Virus record (IMG/VR): IMGVR_UViG_3300010399_000035
Coordinates: 1-64,000 of that record
Reading direction: 5' to 3' (one strand)
Origin: a virus
DNA length: 64,000 nt
Both the position numbers and the translations under genes were made by a program. Below the pieces are notes generated by a model. That model saw only the letters and a program-made list of their open reading frames with translations. It was not told where the DNA came from and did no database searches. Shown here piece by piece: positions 24,974-34,732 of this stretch (positions are counted from its first letter, which is position 1; each line of letters opens with the position of its first letter).

Positions 24974-26905
24974 ATGGGGACCTTCCGCGCATATACACTT
25001 AATAGCAAACAATACGTAGAGATAATTGCTACTGCTCTACCCGCCACAGATCGTAAGTGGGCAGGACTGTATGCACCTACTATACTAGGTAATATGGTAG
25101 ACGGCGAATGGTTCTACTTTTGGGGCGCATACGCTCACTATGATTCATTTACTATAGACCTAGATCACCCGCAGAATACAGGGCCTTTCGTCTGGAGCAG
25201 CAGAGCACCGCTACCCAACTTCGTGACTATCACAGACCTAGGTGGAGGTAACTTCAATTGGACTGTGCTCGTTAGCGGACCCAACTTCGACAATAGTAAC
25301 GCTCAGCTGCCTGGAACGTTATACTTGATGAGCGGTGGGGTGCTATATCGCGCATATGTTGAAGTTATGACTGATAGCGAGAATGCATTCGTTCTGTCCG
25401 GTAGCGCTATGAGACGGAGGTTTACCGCAGAAATAGTATGGCGGCCTGGATTCCAGTATGTATCGTTTCCAGGGCCTACAACATTAGGGGCTCCAGCAAC
25501 CTACGAGTGGATAGTGGTTCACGAAGATGGGAGCTCTGAATCGGTTTCTACGCTCCCAAAGCTAGATATAGACCCTCTCAAGCCAGCGTCGGGTGGGTTG
25601 TACAATACAGGACAAAGTCCATATCTACCTAAGCTATACGCTCACACCTTAGACAGCCACGGTACAGAGGCCGACTGGTATCCGTCGAATGCTGGAGGTA
25701 TCTTTGGATCATTTGGGTTCTACTGGAACTACTTCATCCCTACCGCCAAAATCAAGGTAGATAACGGTACTAACCTCGGTTCCGGTAACTGGAGCGTGGA
25801 CGACACCTTGGCTATTCTGGACGCTTCGGACTCGTTCGATCCCGACGGTACTATCGTAAACTATCATTGGATGATTGGATCTCCGCTCCAGAAAACGTAT
25901 GATACTCCGGGACCCATCCTTCCGCTTGACTTCGACGAAGGCTATCATAACTTGATTCAAGTACAGGTAACGGACAACGAAGGCTTCCAAGCTACTAGTC
26001 CGTATATCTCGCTACAGGTAGGAATCCGTGCTCGGCTGCTCTACGATAAGCATCTTCGTGCCCTATACTACTTCTATGCGGGATATCCGTTGTTCGTCAA
26101 GTGTGCTACTTCGTTCAACTTGGCTAGCTTCGATACTTCCCAGGCAGTGTACACGTATCTGCACTTCTTTACCTTCGGAGAGCAGGCCATAGCGGCCACT
26201 AGCGCACTAGCAGCCTTCATGCTAGGCTCCATGCCTGCAGTAGCCTATACCTCCGGAGACTACGGTATCCAGTTATTCTACTCCAAGGATCATGGCGCGT
26301 CGTTCGTGCATACTCCGCTCTACGCAAACGCAGGGCTTTACGGCGGACTTTACAACGAACACACACGATCGCTCTTCATGCTGGGTATCACTACATACGG
26401 AGGACCTATTCGCCGCTTTTGCGCCCGCTACAATGGAGCGAACTGGACCACCGAACCAGCCGTAGACATACCTACGCTACCTTCAAGCAGCGTGGCGAAT
26501 TGGCACCTTTTCTGGAGAGGCTCCACGTTGATGGTTGTGGTGGAGCACGACTCCGTAATCGAAATGTATGCCTCCAAGGATGACGGCTATACCTTCACCC
26601 TCCAGCACACCATTCCTGGCGGATATTCCCCGATGAGCGCCCGGTGGAATGATCATACACTGTCGGCGTATATCCTGTCCAGAAAAACGGGCGACCAAAC
26701 CAACGTTTATAGGATCGTGGCCCGCACCAATGGCAATGGGGATTGGGCGCATGACGATATAGCCCCAGTTAGCGGGATTCTAGCCGACTCTACGGGACTG
26801 GCGCACGAGATCGGCCAAGGGTCCGCCTATGCGATTTCTCGCGCTGGAACGGCTTTAAACGCTGTGATTTCGAAGGATGAAGCATACAGCTACTCGGGGA
26901 TTTGA
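24974..26905 (+). CDS. tail protein with PKD-like domain and Asp-box propeller
   Basis: 643 residues. The N-terminal about 250 residues are beta-rich and of unknown fold. A PKD/Ig-like domain (about 278-350) has LAILDASDSFDPDGTIVNYHW and VTDNEGFQA. The C-terminal region has Asp-box-type turns, FYSKDHGASF (about 435) and YASKDDGYTF (about 531), suggesting a sialidase-like beta-propeller, and a repeat-derived HLFWRGST (26506-26526). It is probably a tail-tip or receptor-binding protein acting on surface glycans. Enzymatic activity cannot be judged. Confidence 0.6.
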   Translation: MGTFRAYTLNSKQYVEIIATALPATDRKWAGLYAPTILGNMVDGEWFYFWGAYAHYDSFTIDLDHPQNTGPFVWSSRAPLPNFVTITDLGGGNFNWTVLVSGPNFDNSNAQLPGTLYLMSGGVLYRAYVEVMTDSENAFVLSGSAMRRRFTAEIVWRPGFQYVSFPGPTTLGAPATYEWIVVHEDGSSESVSTLPKLDIDPLKPASGGLYNTGQSPYLPKLYAHTLDSHGTEADWYPSNAGGIFGSFGFYWNYFIPTAKIKVDNGTNLGSGNWSVDDTLAILDASDSFDPDGTIVNYHWMIGSPLQKTYDTPGPILPLDFDEGYHNLIQVQVTDNEGFQATSPYISLQVGIRARLLYDKHLRALYYFYAGYPLFVKCATSFNLASFDTSQAVYTYLHFFTFGEQAIAATSALAAFMLGSMPAVAYTSGDYGIQLFYSKDHGASFVHTPLYANAGLYGGLYNEHTRSLFMLGITTYGGPIRRFCARYNGANWTTEPAVDIPTLPSSSVANWHLFWRGSTLMVVVEHDSVIEMYASKDDGYTFTLQHTIPGGYSPMSARWNDHTLSAYILSRKTGDQTNVYRIVARTNGNGDWAHDDIAPVSGILADSTGLAHEIGQGSAYAISRAGTALNAVISKDEAYSYSGI

Positions 26906-26907
26906 TC

Positions 26908-27354
26908 ATGGCAGACGAACCGGCTACCAAGATCGAACTAGATCGAATGGAGGCACACTTTCGCGAGCTACTGACGGCAGAGCGGGATGCTCGCCAGACA
27001 CAACAGACTACCAATAAAGAAGCCTTAGACTTGCAGGCGAAAGAGTATGGACGGCGATTAGATGAGCTGAACCATGCACACGCGACTGCCCTAGAGGTAC
27101 AATCCAAGACTGTAACGAGAGAGATGTTCGATCAGTATCGAGAGAGCCAAGCGAAGGAACAAGCCTCGTTCGAGCATGAGATTCAAACGTTCAAGGATTC
27201 AGTGAATCGATTCATCACCCAAGAAACGACTAAGTCGATGGAGTATGCGGGACAGTCTGCTCGCAGTTGGGCGGTTGGAATGTTGATTCTGTCGGTGATT
27301 GCTACTGTCATTCTGCATTTTATTTTCCCTGCAACAACCGCATTTCCTAAGTAA
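26908..27354 (+). CDS. coiled-coil protein with C-terminal membrane anchor
   Basis: 148 residues from ATG 26908 (a TTG at 26902 overlaps the previous stop). Residues 5-115 form a charged coiled coil (ELLTAERDARQTQQTTNKEAL); residues about 122-143 are one membrane segment (AVGMLILSVIATVILHFIF). The shape resembles XhlA-type lysis accessory proteins, but its place inside the tail module also allows an injection role. Confidence 0.55.
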   Translation: MADEPATKIELDRMEAHFRELLTAERDARQTQQTTNKEALDLQAKEYGRRLDELNHAHATALEVQSKTVTREMFDQYRESQAKEQASFEHEIQTFKDSVNRFITQETTKSMEYAGQSARSWAVGMLILSVIATVILHFIFPATTAFPK

Positions 27355-27356
27355 AA

Positions 27357-30047
27357 ATGCCCTACAATCAATCCACGGAAAACCGAATACGGGTCTACAA
27401 TGCGAACTCCATCCCGAACTTGGATCGTAACTCCTACGCACACGCGGTGGACCTCACCAGCGTAATGGGCCGCAACTTCGGGCAGAGTGCGGATAACCAG
27501 AATGTAGGCATGGGCTTGGCTGGCATTGGCAACTCGCCGAACACTTGGTACGGACAACCACAGTTCAATGCGAACGAACTGTCGTGGTTCCGCTTGGGGC
27601 CGGATGGTACCTTCTATCAGGGGATGGATTCGCTGGGGCATACCAACGAACTCGGGCTCCAAGGCTTCATGCTGGTGCGACGAGAGTTGCCGTACGACTG
27701 CCAGATCATCCCCGCGAAGACTGGCGATACGCAGCCCATCGGTGCCCTCGGCTTCAACCCGATGCATTGGATTCCCACAACTGGACTTACACTACCAAAT
27801 GGGCAGAGTGCATGGAAAACGGTAGGTTCATCTACCAGTCCACTGGCCACGCGGATTGCCCACCTTACGCAAGCGCCCAACCAACGCGTGATTGCAACTA
27901 GTGTGGAGTCGGCTCCAGCGGACCTATCCTTCATGGTTCCGATCGACTTCATGGGGATTGCGGAAGGACATCTAGTCCCACCCTACCTCCGCTATACGTG
28001 GGCGAATGGGAAGTATGCCATCCTCTTGATGCACAATCACTACCCAGTGATTGAACGGTGGACTAACGATCCCGCGTGGAATAATGGCATTCCCAGTTTA
28101 GCGCCCTGGCGAACGCTCTCCGCTACGGCTAAGATTCGCATGGATGGCCCTAAGCAGCACTCCCATATGGTGCTGATTGTGCGGCAAGTAGGCGGCATGC
28201 TGGTCGTAGACTTGGACTTCGGCGACTTCTGCTATCGCGAATGGATCGCGGACATCATCGCGCCCACACTCTCTGCGGACACCCCATGGGGTAGCCCAAG
28301 CAACCAAGATATCCGCATTCGGGATATCTCGTGGGATCAAGGCGTATACTCTGTAGAGCTCTACGGTGCACTGGCCACTGTGGGCTACGCAGCTATTGTA
28401 TATCGAGATGTACTCGTCCCAGGACAACCGGCAACCGGACTGTCGGGCACATTCGAACAGTTCATCGCCACTACCTACGCTCCACCAGGCGGGTCTGCCA
28501 GTGGGGGCGGATCGGCAGCTGGTTGGATCCGTAAGAACACCAACGTAGACATTCAGAGTACCTGGACCACGGCCAACAAAGGTGGCTTGCTGCATACCCG
28601 CGTGACGCTGAATGCCGACGACCCTGAATATGTAGGGGCTGCTCCCGGTATCCATACTCCGGTTGTCTATAGATATGTAACTAGTACTACCAATCTTCTT
28701 GCTCCGGGAGGCCCACCCTACTTGGAGCTCCAGCAGTTCCTGAAAGGGTCGGGTAGTATTCAGTCTGGGGAAGAAGATGCCGTAATGGCGGAGGCAGACT
28801 TTACCCTCGACCGTGACCGGATGCAAGATACACCTGGGTATAGCACATGGCAAACATATCTGCAGGATCGACATCTGGTGACCTGGGAGCAGCAATGGAC
28901 GGACTCCGCCCAGACTCCAGGCGGCTTCGTAGAACTCTTCCGTGGGTACATCTCCGGTATTGACGAGACTTCCGGATCCGAACCGTTCGAGTTCGACGCC
29001 ACCGTCCACATGCAGGACATGATGATGTGGCTAAGCGAAGGCTACGCGGTTGTAGATGAGCGATACTTGCCGCTGGATTGGTTAGTGATGCAAACTGGCG
29101 AACCTCTCTATGGCACCGCTGGCTTCCGCTACATGATTAAGCTGGTGTTTGGTCAGGACGAAGCGGACAAGGTCAACGGTGGACCAGACAACGATCTACG
29201 TTGGTTCTCCGCAGGACATGCGGCCCTGATTGACGGCATCAACGATCAGTATGGTATTGTTCCTTCGCTGACCACGCTCCAACTCCAACCAGCCACGCGC
29301 AGTGGATTTAAGTACCCACCGCCACGTGGAGATAGTGTGCTCTCGTGGGCGAACACGATCCGCGAACAAGACAGGGCCGTGATTATATATGGCATCCCTC
29401 CGGGGCAGACCACGCGCTGCTTCATGTATGGGCGGCTGGACCTCATCGAAGCGGAACGGGCTGCTCAACCATTGATCGAACTATTCGATACGAACTACAC
29501 CACCGCTTCGATCAACGGTCTGCTGGGCGAGATGTCTACGCATACCCTCCCCGGTACCTCGTACAACGTGATCGAAATCATCTGGGGCGGAGGCGTGAAG
29601 GCTAGCCAGATGGGCATCCTTCCGCCAGCTTTCGTTGTCAGCGCACGCTTGCCGGACACCGATCCATACAACTCTCCTGCTTTAACCGGCGAGCGGAAGC
29701 TGGTGATGCAACTCGAGTGGGTCACGGATCGGCGTATGGCGCAGGAGATTGCAGACTACACGGTCAGCTTGTTTGCTAACACTCGTCACGAAACTATCCA
29801 ATTGAATGCTTTGCGTGGCGTGCAAGGGACAGACTTCGGCAGACTCTGTGCACCGCGCCTGAACGGAACCTATTCGGATACTACGATCAACTTAAACGCC
29901 TACGGCAGTGGGAGCACAGTTCAACCAGACAGCGAGTTGCTAATCATGCACTATCGCCACGACTTCGCCTTCGATGGCGATAGTCCGGACAGAGCGTTCA
30001 CAACTAACCTAAGTTGCCGCTTCAAGACAAGAGTCGCGGGGGTATAA
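27357..30047 (+). CDS. large tail-tip / baseplate hub protein (probable)
   Basis: 896 residues, beta-rich. Features include a Gly/Ser linker at about 378-390 (APPGGSASGGGSAAGW) that divides the protein and a C-terminal half with DSVLSWANTIREQDRAVIIYG and LVMQLEWVTDRRMAQEIADYTVSLF. The latter resembles hub-type domains of distal tail proteins. Position and size fit a tail-associated protein. Confidence 0.55.
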   Translation: MPYNQSTENRIRVYNANSIPNLDRNSYAHAVDLTSVMGRNFGQSADNQNVGMGLAGIGNSPNTWYGQPQFNANELSWFRLGPDGTFYQGMDSLGHTNELGLQGFMLVRRELPYDCQIIPAKTGDTQPIGALGFNPMHWIPTTGLTLPNGQSAWKTVGSSTSPLATRIAHLTQAPNQRVIATSVESAPADLSFMVPIDFMGIAEGHLVPPYLRYTWANGKYAILLMHNHYPVIERWTNDPAWNNGIPSLAPWRTLSATAKIRMDGPKQHSHMVLIVRQVGGMLVVDLDFGDFCYREWIADIIAPTLSADTPWGSPSNQDIRIRDISWDQGVYSVELYGALATVGYAAIVYRDVLVPGQPATGLSGTFEQFIATTYAPPGGSASGGGSAAGWIRKNTNVDIQSTWTTANKGGLLHTRVTLNADDPEYVGAAPGIHTPVVYRYVTSTTNLLAPGGPPYLELQQFLKGSGSIQSGEEDAVMAEADFTLDRDRMQDTPGYSTWQTYLQDRHLVTWEQQWTDSAQTPGGFVELFRGYISGIDETSGSEPFEFDATVHMQDMMMWLSEGYAVVDERYLPLDWLVMQTGEPLYGTAGFRYMIKLVFGQDEADKVNGGPDNDLRWFSAGHAALIDGINDQYGIVPSLTTLQLQPATRSGFKYPPPRGDSVLSWANTIREQDRAVIIYGIPPGQTTRCFMYGRLDLIEAERAAQPLIELFDTNYTTASINGLLGEMSTHTLPGTSYNVIEIIWGGGVKASQMGILPPAFVVSARLPDTDPYNSPALTGERKLVMQLEWVTDRRMAQEIADYTVSLFANTRHETIQLNALRGVQGTDFGRLCAPRLNGTYSDTTINLNAYGSGSTVQPDSELLIMHYRHDFAFDGDSPDRAFTTNLSCRFKTRVAGV

Positions 30048-30048
30048 A

Positions 30049-30270
30049 ATGGCCGACGTCACCGGACACCAATGGCAAGAACGACTTCGCGGGATGGCCG
30101 TACGCAAGGCCGTAGACCAATCCATCAAACTAGGGCCGCTACGCGAAGCAACTCTGTCGGGCTCCAACCCACCCAGCGTAGGTACCAGCGGCATGTTTGA
30201 GCAAGACGGCACCTTCAAAGGCTGGATGCGTTGCGGAGATTTGCCAGGCTCCGCGAAGCCATTGATATAG
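30049..30270 (+). CDS. small hypothetical protein
   Basis: 73 residues, basic N-terminus (HQWQERLRGMAVRKAVDQSIKL), no recognised motif. It starts 2 nt after the hub gene and ends 3 nt before a complete palindromic element. Confidence 0.5.
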   Translation: MADVTGHQWQERLRGMAVRKAVDQSIKLGPLREATLSGSNPPSVGTSGMFEQDGTFKGWMRCGDLPGSAKPLI

Positions 30271-30273
30271 AAC

Positions 30274-30323
30274 GCGGAGCACTCTCTCCAGAAGATGGCC
30301 GCTCTTCTGGCAGAGATCTCCGC
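30274..30323. repeat. palindromic element, complete 50-bp unit
   Basis: Best full copy: GCGGAG, CA, CTCTCTCCAGAAGA; centre TGGCCGC; TCTTCTGGCAGAG, AT, CTCCGC. The two arms pair over almost their whole length, so the element can form one long hairpin. It lies between the small hypothetical gene and the fibre gene. Confidence 0.95.
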
Positions 30324-30345
30324 CCGACTCGTATAGGATACCATA

Positions 30346-32748
30346 ATGACTACCACACCAGCATTACAATTAGAAAATGACTTCATTGACGGAACTTCAA
30401 TATCGTTCCCGAATGGTACTCCTATACCCGCTGGATATCTGAATCAGATATCCAATGACTTAGATACGTTCAGCCAGAGTCTCTGCGCGGCACTTGGGGC
30501 GGGGTTGTTGGCTTGGCCTTCCAATACTTCGTTCGCCCTTAGCTTAGGTACTGGGGCGAATGTGAACGTAGCTAGCGGAGCAGGAATTGCCTATTCCTCG
30601 GCCCATGGCGCATGGGTACCTCTACGCAGCGCGTCCGGGCGTTCGAATGCGGTGGCAGGTGGTATCCCCGCTGGTACTTGGTTCCTCTTCGCTGCGGCCG
30701 GATTCTCCAGCACACCTACGCTGGACTCCATGCAGAGTGGGTATAACACTATTGCCTACGGTGCCACAGCGGTGATGGACGGCGGAATACTACTTGCCAA
30801 GGCAGTCTCTACTGGGAGTGCCATAACAACATTGACGGACATGCGCGATCAATCTAGGTTGGTGCCCTGGGATCCGTTCGGTATGGACCCGAATACTTCT
30901 ACTGGTCTGGTTTTTGGTACTAAGAAAGGTGTAACTAAAGACAGTAGTAGCGTGTACCACTTAGTAGCCGCCACTACCTCCACCCTAGCTGCCAGCACCG
31001 CGAATCAGTTCCTGCAGGTGAACCCAGCTAACGGAGCACTCTCCGTCACCACCACGCCCAACAACGCCTACGTATCGCTCTGGAGTTTTGACACTGATGG
31101 CGCTAACATTACGAGGGCGGATAGACTCTTCCCCGCAGCACAAATTGGTGGGGCTGCTGGAGTCGCCACCCTAGGTACCACCGCACCAGTTACAAACACG
31201 GGCACTTCAACCAACCCAGTAGTAGCCTTGACTGCTGGTGGAGTCGACGATAGCTTCCTAGGCAACCGTACTATTGACCAGACGCAAGTTCCGGCTACGG
31301 ATACCGACACGCCCACGAAGTTGCTGTCTTACCTGGCGAACCGGATTAAACATATCACCAACAAGGCCAACTGGAAGACGGATGGCGACATCCAGTTAGA
31401 CGCCGTGGCAACTCACGTAGCGGCAGCGGCTCCACACTCCGGACACTTGAAGGCGGACGGCTCCGTGGCACTGAGTGGGGCGCAATCTCTTGGTGGACAT
31501 AAACTCACGAACGTTCAGGATGGTTCCTCAGCGCAGGACGCCGCTACCTACGGACAGCTGACTGCTGTAGCCGGTGGGTTCCTGCCTCGTCTAGCTGCAG
31601 TCTGCGCTGCTACAGGTAACGTGAATATCTCCAGTCCAGGGACCAACGTCTTCGATACCGTCTCAGTCAGCAATGGAGACAGCGTTGCGCTCATCAACCA
31701 AACGACTACAACCGAAAACGGTATCTATATATTCAATGGCAATTCGTCCGCCATGACGCGTCGTTCGGACTTGGATAGCTCTGGAGAGCTCGTGCCTGGC
31801 ATCCGGGTACCGGTTAGCAGTGGGGCCACGTACGGTCACAAAGCCATCTATATCTACTCCGCTGGCACAATGGGTACGGACCCGATCCTCTGGACAATAG
31901 ATGCTTCCAATGCGGGCGGGGAAGCGAACACTGCTTCCAGCCAAGGCTCAGGACAATCTCTCTTCTACCAGAAGAGCGGAGTTGACCTTCAGTTCTATGG
32001 GATTGCTGCGGCAGACAGTACGGTTGCAGTAGCGTTGGATGGCACCAATAAGAACGTGACAGTGGGTGTGAACCAAGCGAACCTGGACGTGGCGAACTTC
32101 ACCAATCCAGTCGGGCCAACCAAGGGTGGAACCGGGCTGAGCGCGTTCGGCATCGGCAGCTTCCTGATTGCCACGGCAGCAAACGTATGGAGCGCGCTCG
32201 CAGGGAACACCACTACAACGCGCAAATTCCCGGTTAGTGTAGGGGTAGCTGGAGTAGCGACCGCACCTTTTCTGGACACGATTCAGCCGGGTGACCTACC
32301 TGTCATGGGGGCCAGCGGGGGAAGCCACGCACCAGGGGCCGCGCCCGATCCGGGGGCTACTGCGGGAGCGGTGCGCTTCCTATGTGAAGACGCAACTTAT
32401 AAGATTCCTGGAGCCGCGACCACGCCAGCAGCCGTGCCGCTTACAGATGCTGCTACAATTGCTACCGACGCGTCTACTGGAGTCGTGTTCTTCGTGTCCA
32501 GTGCAGTAGACCGCACCATGGGCGTACCAACAAATGCTGCGGTTGGAATAGCCTACAATTGGTTCTGGAAGAATACGGATAGCTCCGCACATACACTAAC
32601 TCTAACGACCAGCGGAGCAGGCAGCTTCCGCTATGGGAACAATGTAACAGTACTCCCTTCGGTACCAGCCGGCAAACTGCTCCGCTTTACTGCAATGTTA
32701 GATCCAATAGATGGCAAGTTGGGCGTATCGGCTTACGATATTTTCTAA
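30346..32748 (+). CDS. tail fibre / appendage protein (probable)
   Basis: 800 residues, rich in Thr, Ser, Ala and Gly. The N-terminus (NDFIDGTSISFPNGTPIPAGYLNQ) is of the kind that attaches fibres to the tail. The centre has VALSGAQSLGGHKLTNVQDG and AATYGQL, typical short fibre repeats. The C-terminus (TLTTSGAGSFRYGNNV...VPAGKLLRF) resembles a trimeric fibre tip. It is likely host-binding. Confidence 0.7.
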   Translation: MTTTPALQLENDFIDGTSISFPNGTPIPAGYLNQISNDLDTFSQSLCAALGAGLLAWPSNTSFALSLGTGANVNVASGAGIAYSSAHGAWVPLRSASGRSNAVAGGIPAGTWFLFAAAGFSSTPTLDSMQSGYNTIAYGATAVMDGGILLAKAVSTGSAITTLTDMRDQSRLVPWDPFGMDPNTSTGLVFGTKKGVTKDSSSVYHLVAATTSTLAASTANQFLQVNPANGALSVTTTPNNAYVSLWSFDTDGANITRADRLFPAAQIGGAAGVATLGTTAPVTNTGTSTNPVVALTAGGVDDSFLGNRTIDQTQVPATDTDTPTKLLSYLANRIKHITNKANWKTDGDIQLDAVATHVAAAAPHSGHLKADGSVALSGAQSLGGHKLTNVQDGSSAQDAATYGQLTAVAGGFLPRLAAVCAATGNVNISSPGTNVFDTVSVSNGDSVALINQTTTTENGIYIFNGNSSAMTRRSDLDSSGELVPGIRVPVSSGATYGHKAIYIYSAGTMGTDPILWTIDASNAGGEANTASSQGSGQSLFYQKSGVDLQFYGIAAADSTVAVALDGTNKNVTVGVNQANLDVANFTNPVGPTKGGTGLSAFGIGSFLIATAANVWSALAGNTTTTRKFPVSVGVAGVATAPFLDTIQPGDLPVMGASGGSHAPGAAPDPGATAGAVRFLCEDATYKIPGAATTPAAVPLTDAATIATDASTGVVFFVSSAVDRTMGVPTNAAVGIAYNWFWKNTDSSAHTLTLTTSGAGSFRYGNNVTVLPSVPAGKLLRFTAMLDPIDGKLGVSAYDIF

Positions 32749-32755
32749 GGATACC

Positions 32756-33091
32756 ATGCCAAACTACGTAGTAAGCGGAGCAGGGGATGCGGGATATAAC
32801 GGTACCTACATTGATATAGGAGTAGCCTACCCAGGTTTCACTCCATATGTTGTCTACCAGTTGGACAGCACTCACTTCCTGTTCAATTCCAGCGGATTCT
32901 GGTATCTGTCTTCCTCGGTGGATAGCGCTGGTATCAGCGGAAACACCCATTACTACCAGAGCGATGGCGGCAACCCATCAGTAGTAATACTTGGACCCTA
33001 CGTGAATGCAGGCGGTATGACAAATCCTGCACCCACCGTTGCCGTCGCGGGGGCTGCAACCCACACAGGTGACATGTTCCTTGGCGGATAG
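32756..33091 (+). CDS. small tail-associated beta protein
   Basis: 111 residues, rich in Gly, Tyr and Ser (YVVSGAGDAGYNGTYIDIG). The ATG follows AAGGATACC. It resembles small fibre-tip or adhesin-like modules, and as the last + strand gene it may be a fibre accessory protein. The stop overlaps the next palindromic element. Confidence 0.5.
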   Translation: MPNYVVSGAGDAGYNGTYIDIGVAYPGFTPYVVYQLDSTHFLFNSSGFWYLSSSVDSAGISGNTHYYQSDGGNPSVVILGPYVNAGGMTNPAPTVAVAGAATHTGDMFLGG

Positions 33092-33141
33092 AGGAGATCT
33101 CTCCCAGAAGATGGGGCCATTCTTTGGAGAGGGTCCTCCGC
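33091..33141. repeat. palindromic element, complete unit
   Basis: GAGGAG, AT, CTCTCCCAGAAGA; centre TGGGGCCA; TTCTTTGGAGAG, GGT, CCTCCGC. It starts at the last base of the fibre accessory gene. Confidence 0.9.
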
Positions 33142-33271
33142 TGTTGGTGCTCTGTTCGGCCGTAGCCCGCTTGGGCCGACGACGGGCCGCTCGACCAAAA
33201 CCGGCGAGCCCACTTGGGTGGTTGGGCGTGAACTCGGCGGTTTTGGAAGCGGAAGCGACAGCCATTAGAGT

Positions 33272-33307
33272 AGCGATAGAGCAGCAAAGCCGCTCTATCG
33301 CTGTTTT
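33272..33307 (+). terminator. intrinsic terminator between converging operons
   Basis: AGCGATAGAGC (33272-33282) pairs with GCTCTATCGCT (33292-33302), an 11-bp stem with a 9-nt loop, followed by GTTTTA. It ends + strand late transcription. The bases 33142-33271 hold no convincing gene. Confidence 0.85.
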
Positions 33308-33504
33308 ACGTTTGCGGCGTCTACACGTTCCACTAAACGCAGATCTTCCTCGGGGAAGCGGACTTTCCAGTCTACGTTATACCCCGCCAATCGCACAGTC
33401 AGCCCACCGTGCTCGCCATGAACAGCAGAAACTTCGCCAACGTCCCCATGGACCTCAGAATGGTCCAGCACTTGTACCATATCTCCAACTTCGAATTTGC
33501 TCAT
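33295..33504 (-). CDS. small SH3/KOW-like protein
   Basis: 69 residues: FEVGDMVQVLDHSEVHGDVGEV is a typical KOW/SH3-like opening (small beta-barrel that binds nucleic acid or protein). Similar modules appear at the C-terminus of the ssDNA-binding protein candidate (44762-45505) and in the 63-residue protein at 63389. The upstream sequence GGGGTATATAATG lacks a good Shine-Dalgarno. The stop lies in the terminator stem. Confidence 0.6.
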   Translation of the reverse strand: MSKFEVGDMVQVLDHSEVHGDVGEVSAVHGEHGGLTVRLAGYNVDWKVRFPEEDLRLVERVDAANVKQR

Positions 33505-33520
33505 TATATACCCCGCAAGC

Positions 33521-34273
33521 TTACTCTATGTAGGCGGCTTCCCCGAAGGCTTGCGCCATGTACGGTGGAACGCCGTTGCCTATAGCACGATATAGCTCAA
33601 TCTCCCACTTGGTATATGAGCCTTCGAACCACGTAGGTTTCCTGTACCACTGCTTGGGAATCTCGAAGCCCATGTAGTAGGCGCACTCTTCAAGAGTAGG
33701 TTTGCGGCCGAACCAACGAGAAGCACGGCGACCGTCGGTAGCGCACCCCTTATACTCCGTAGCGCCAATTCCAGGACAGAGATCGTATTCGTGATAGTAT
33801 CGCTTGTAAGGCCTATGAACCTGTGGCTCTGGATACCTACCCCCAATGATACGGTTCCGGCACATGTTGGGCGTTGGGAGGAATTGAGCAGCGTTGTAGG
33901 CTCTACCCCATGTATTGCCGCTCTTGTGCTGTGTAGTCACGTTCTCTACCCAAAGAAGTGGATGCGGAAGCTGAAGCGAATACTCCAATAGGTCCGTCAT
34001 ATCTCGCGTGAAGGCTATCCCAGCAAAGTCACCTGTAGGAACTCCGGCTGTTCGCGATGATGAACGCCACTGACAAGGCGGGGAGGCCCAAATTCCTTCG
34101 TATCCCGATAGGTCTTGATCCAGCACATCCCCAATAATACACTCGCCAGCGCCAACGAATGTAGAAAGGTAGTGGGCGATCGGGTTGAGTTCAATACCTA
34201 CACAGAAGTGGCCAGCCCACTCCAAACCTTGGCGAGCCAGCCCAGCGCCGTCGAAGAGAACCGCTATTTTCAT
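33521..34273 (-). CDS. C5-cytosine DNA methyltransferase, compact
   Basis: 250 residues. Motif I MKIAVLFDGAGLARQGLEWAG; catalytic Cys67 in ASPPCQWRS; Glu110 in WVENV; CRNRIIGG (motif VIII-like); and the C-terminal IGNGVPPYMAQAFGEA (motif X). It methylates cytosine in DNA, probably to protect phage DNA from restriction. It is smaller than bacterial Dcm enzymes because the target-recognition part is short. It starts 2 nt after the upstream gene. Confidence 0.85.
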   Translation of the reverse strand: MKIAVLFDGAGLARQGLEWAGHFCVGIELNPIAHYLSTFVGAGECIIGDVLDQDLSGYEGIWASPPCQWRSSSRTAGVPTGDFAGIAFTRDMTDLLEYSLQLPHPLLWVENVTTQHKSGNTWGRAYNAAQFLPTPNMCRNRIIGGRYPEPQVHRPYKRYYHEYDLCPGIGATEYKGCATDGRRASRWFGRKPTLEECAYYMGFEIPKQWYRKPTWFEGSYTKWEIELYRAIGNGVPPYMAQAFGEAAYIE

Positions 34274-34275
34274 AC

Positions 34276-34542
34276 TTAAGTAAGGATCAGTCGGTTAACC
34301 AATTCAATGATTCGGTTAGCGTCGGTACAGTCGGGGCCATCTACTGCGAAGTTCCACACTATGGATTCCTCTGGCAGGAGTTCGTTGGCATCCAGCCGGT
34401 CGTGGAGGCACGAGAATGGTGTATTCGCAGACTCTCCCGCATTTGTACGGCGGATAGACTCTTCTCGCGCGTATTGCCGATCAGAGTCAGATAGCGACGC
34501 GTAGATGGCGTTCGCGGCAGCTTGGATTTCTTTCAGGGTCAT
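34276..34542 (-). CDS. small hypothetical protein
   Basis: 88 residues, acidic helical (AANAIYASLSDSDRQYAREESI). The ATG overlaps the stop of the upstream 50-residue gene (ATGA). No family was recognised. Confidence 0.5.
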   Translation of the reverse strand: MTLKEIQAAANAIYASLSDSDRQYAREESIRRTNAGESANTPFSCLHDRLDANELLPEESIVWNFAVDGPDCTDANRIIELVNRLILT

Positions 34543-34691
34543 GAGAGCACCTGCTTGCTTTTGGCGAACAAAACGAACATCATGTGAGGCTCCCCAGCCT
34601 CTACTTGCTTGCGCATTTCGGATTTATCCGCTTCGCTAGCGCGTAGTTTTTCAATGACTTCAAGCGCACGTTCCTTGGTGAATGGCTTCAT
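34539..34691 (-). CDS. very small protein (50 aa), first gene of its operon
   Basis: Translates as a charged helical peptide beginning MKPFTKERALEVIEKLRASE and ending AKSKQVLS. The ATG is at 34691, with GGGAG about 11 nt upstream, and the stop forms ATGA with the next gene. It is the first gene downstream of the promoter at 34733. Confidence 0.55.
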   Translation of the reverse strand: MKPFTKERALEVIEKLRASEADKSEMRKQVEAGEPHMMFVLFAKSKQVLS

Positions 34692-34732
34692 TGATTTGGA
34701 GCTCCCGAACAGTTATTCGACCGTCACCAATC

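Noticed and set aside
28098-29009. 303-codon - strand frame opposite the tail hub gene
   Set aside because: Antisense shadow with no promoter or ribosome site; the + strand frame is a continuous tail protein.
33039-33533. 164-codon + strand frame across the convergent terminator
   Set aside because: It runs through a palindromic element, a terminator and two - strand genes; no protein features.
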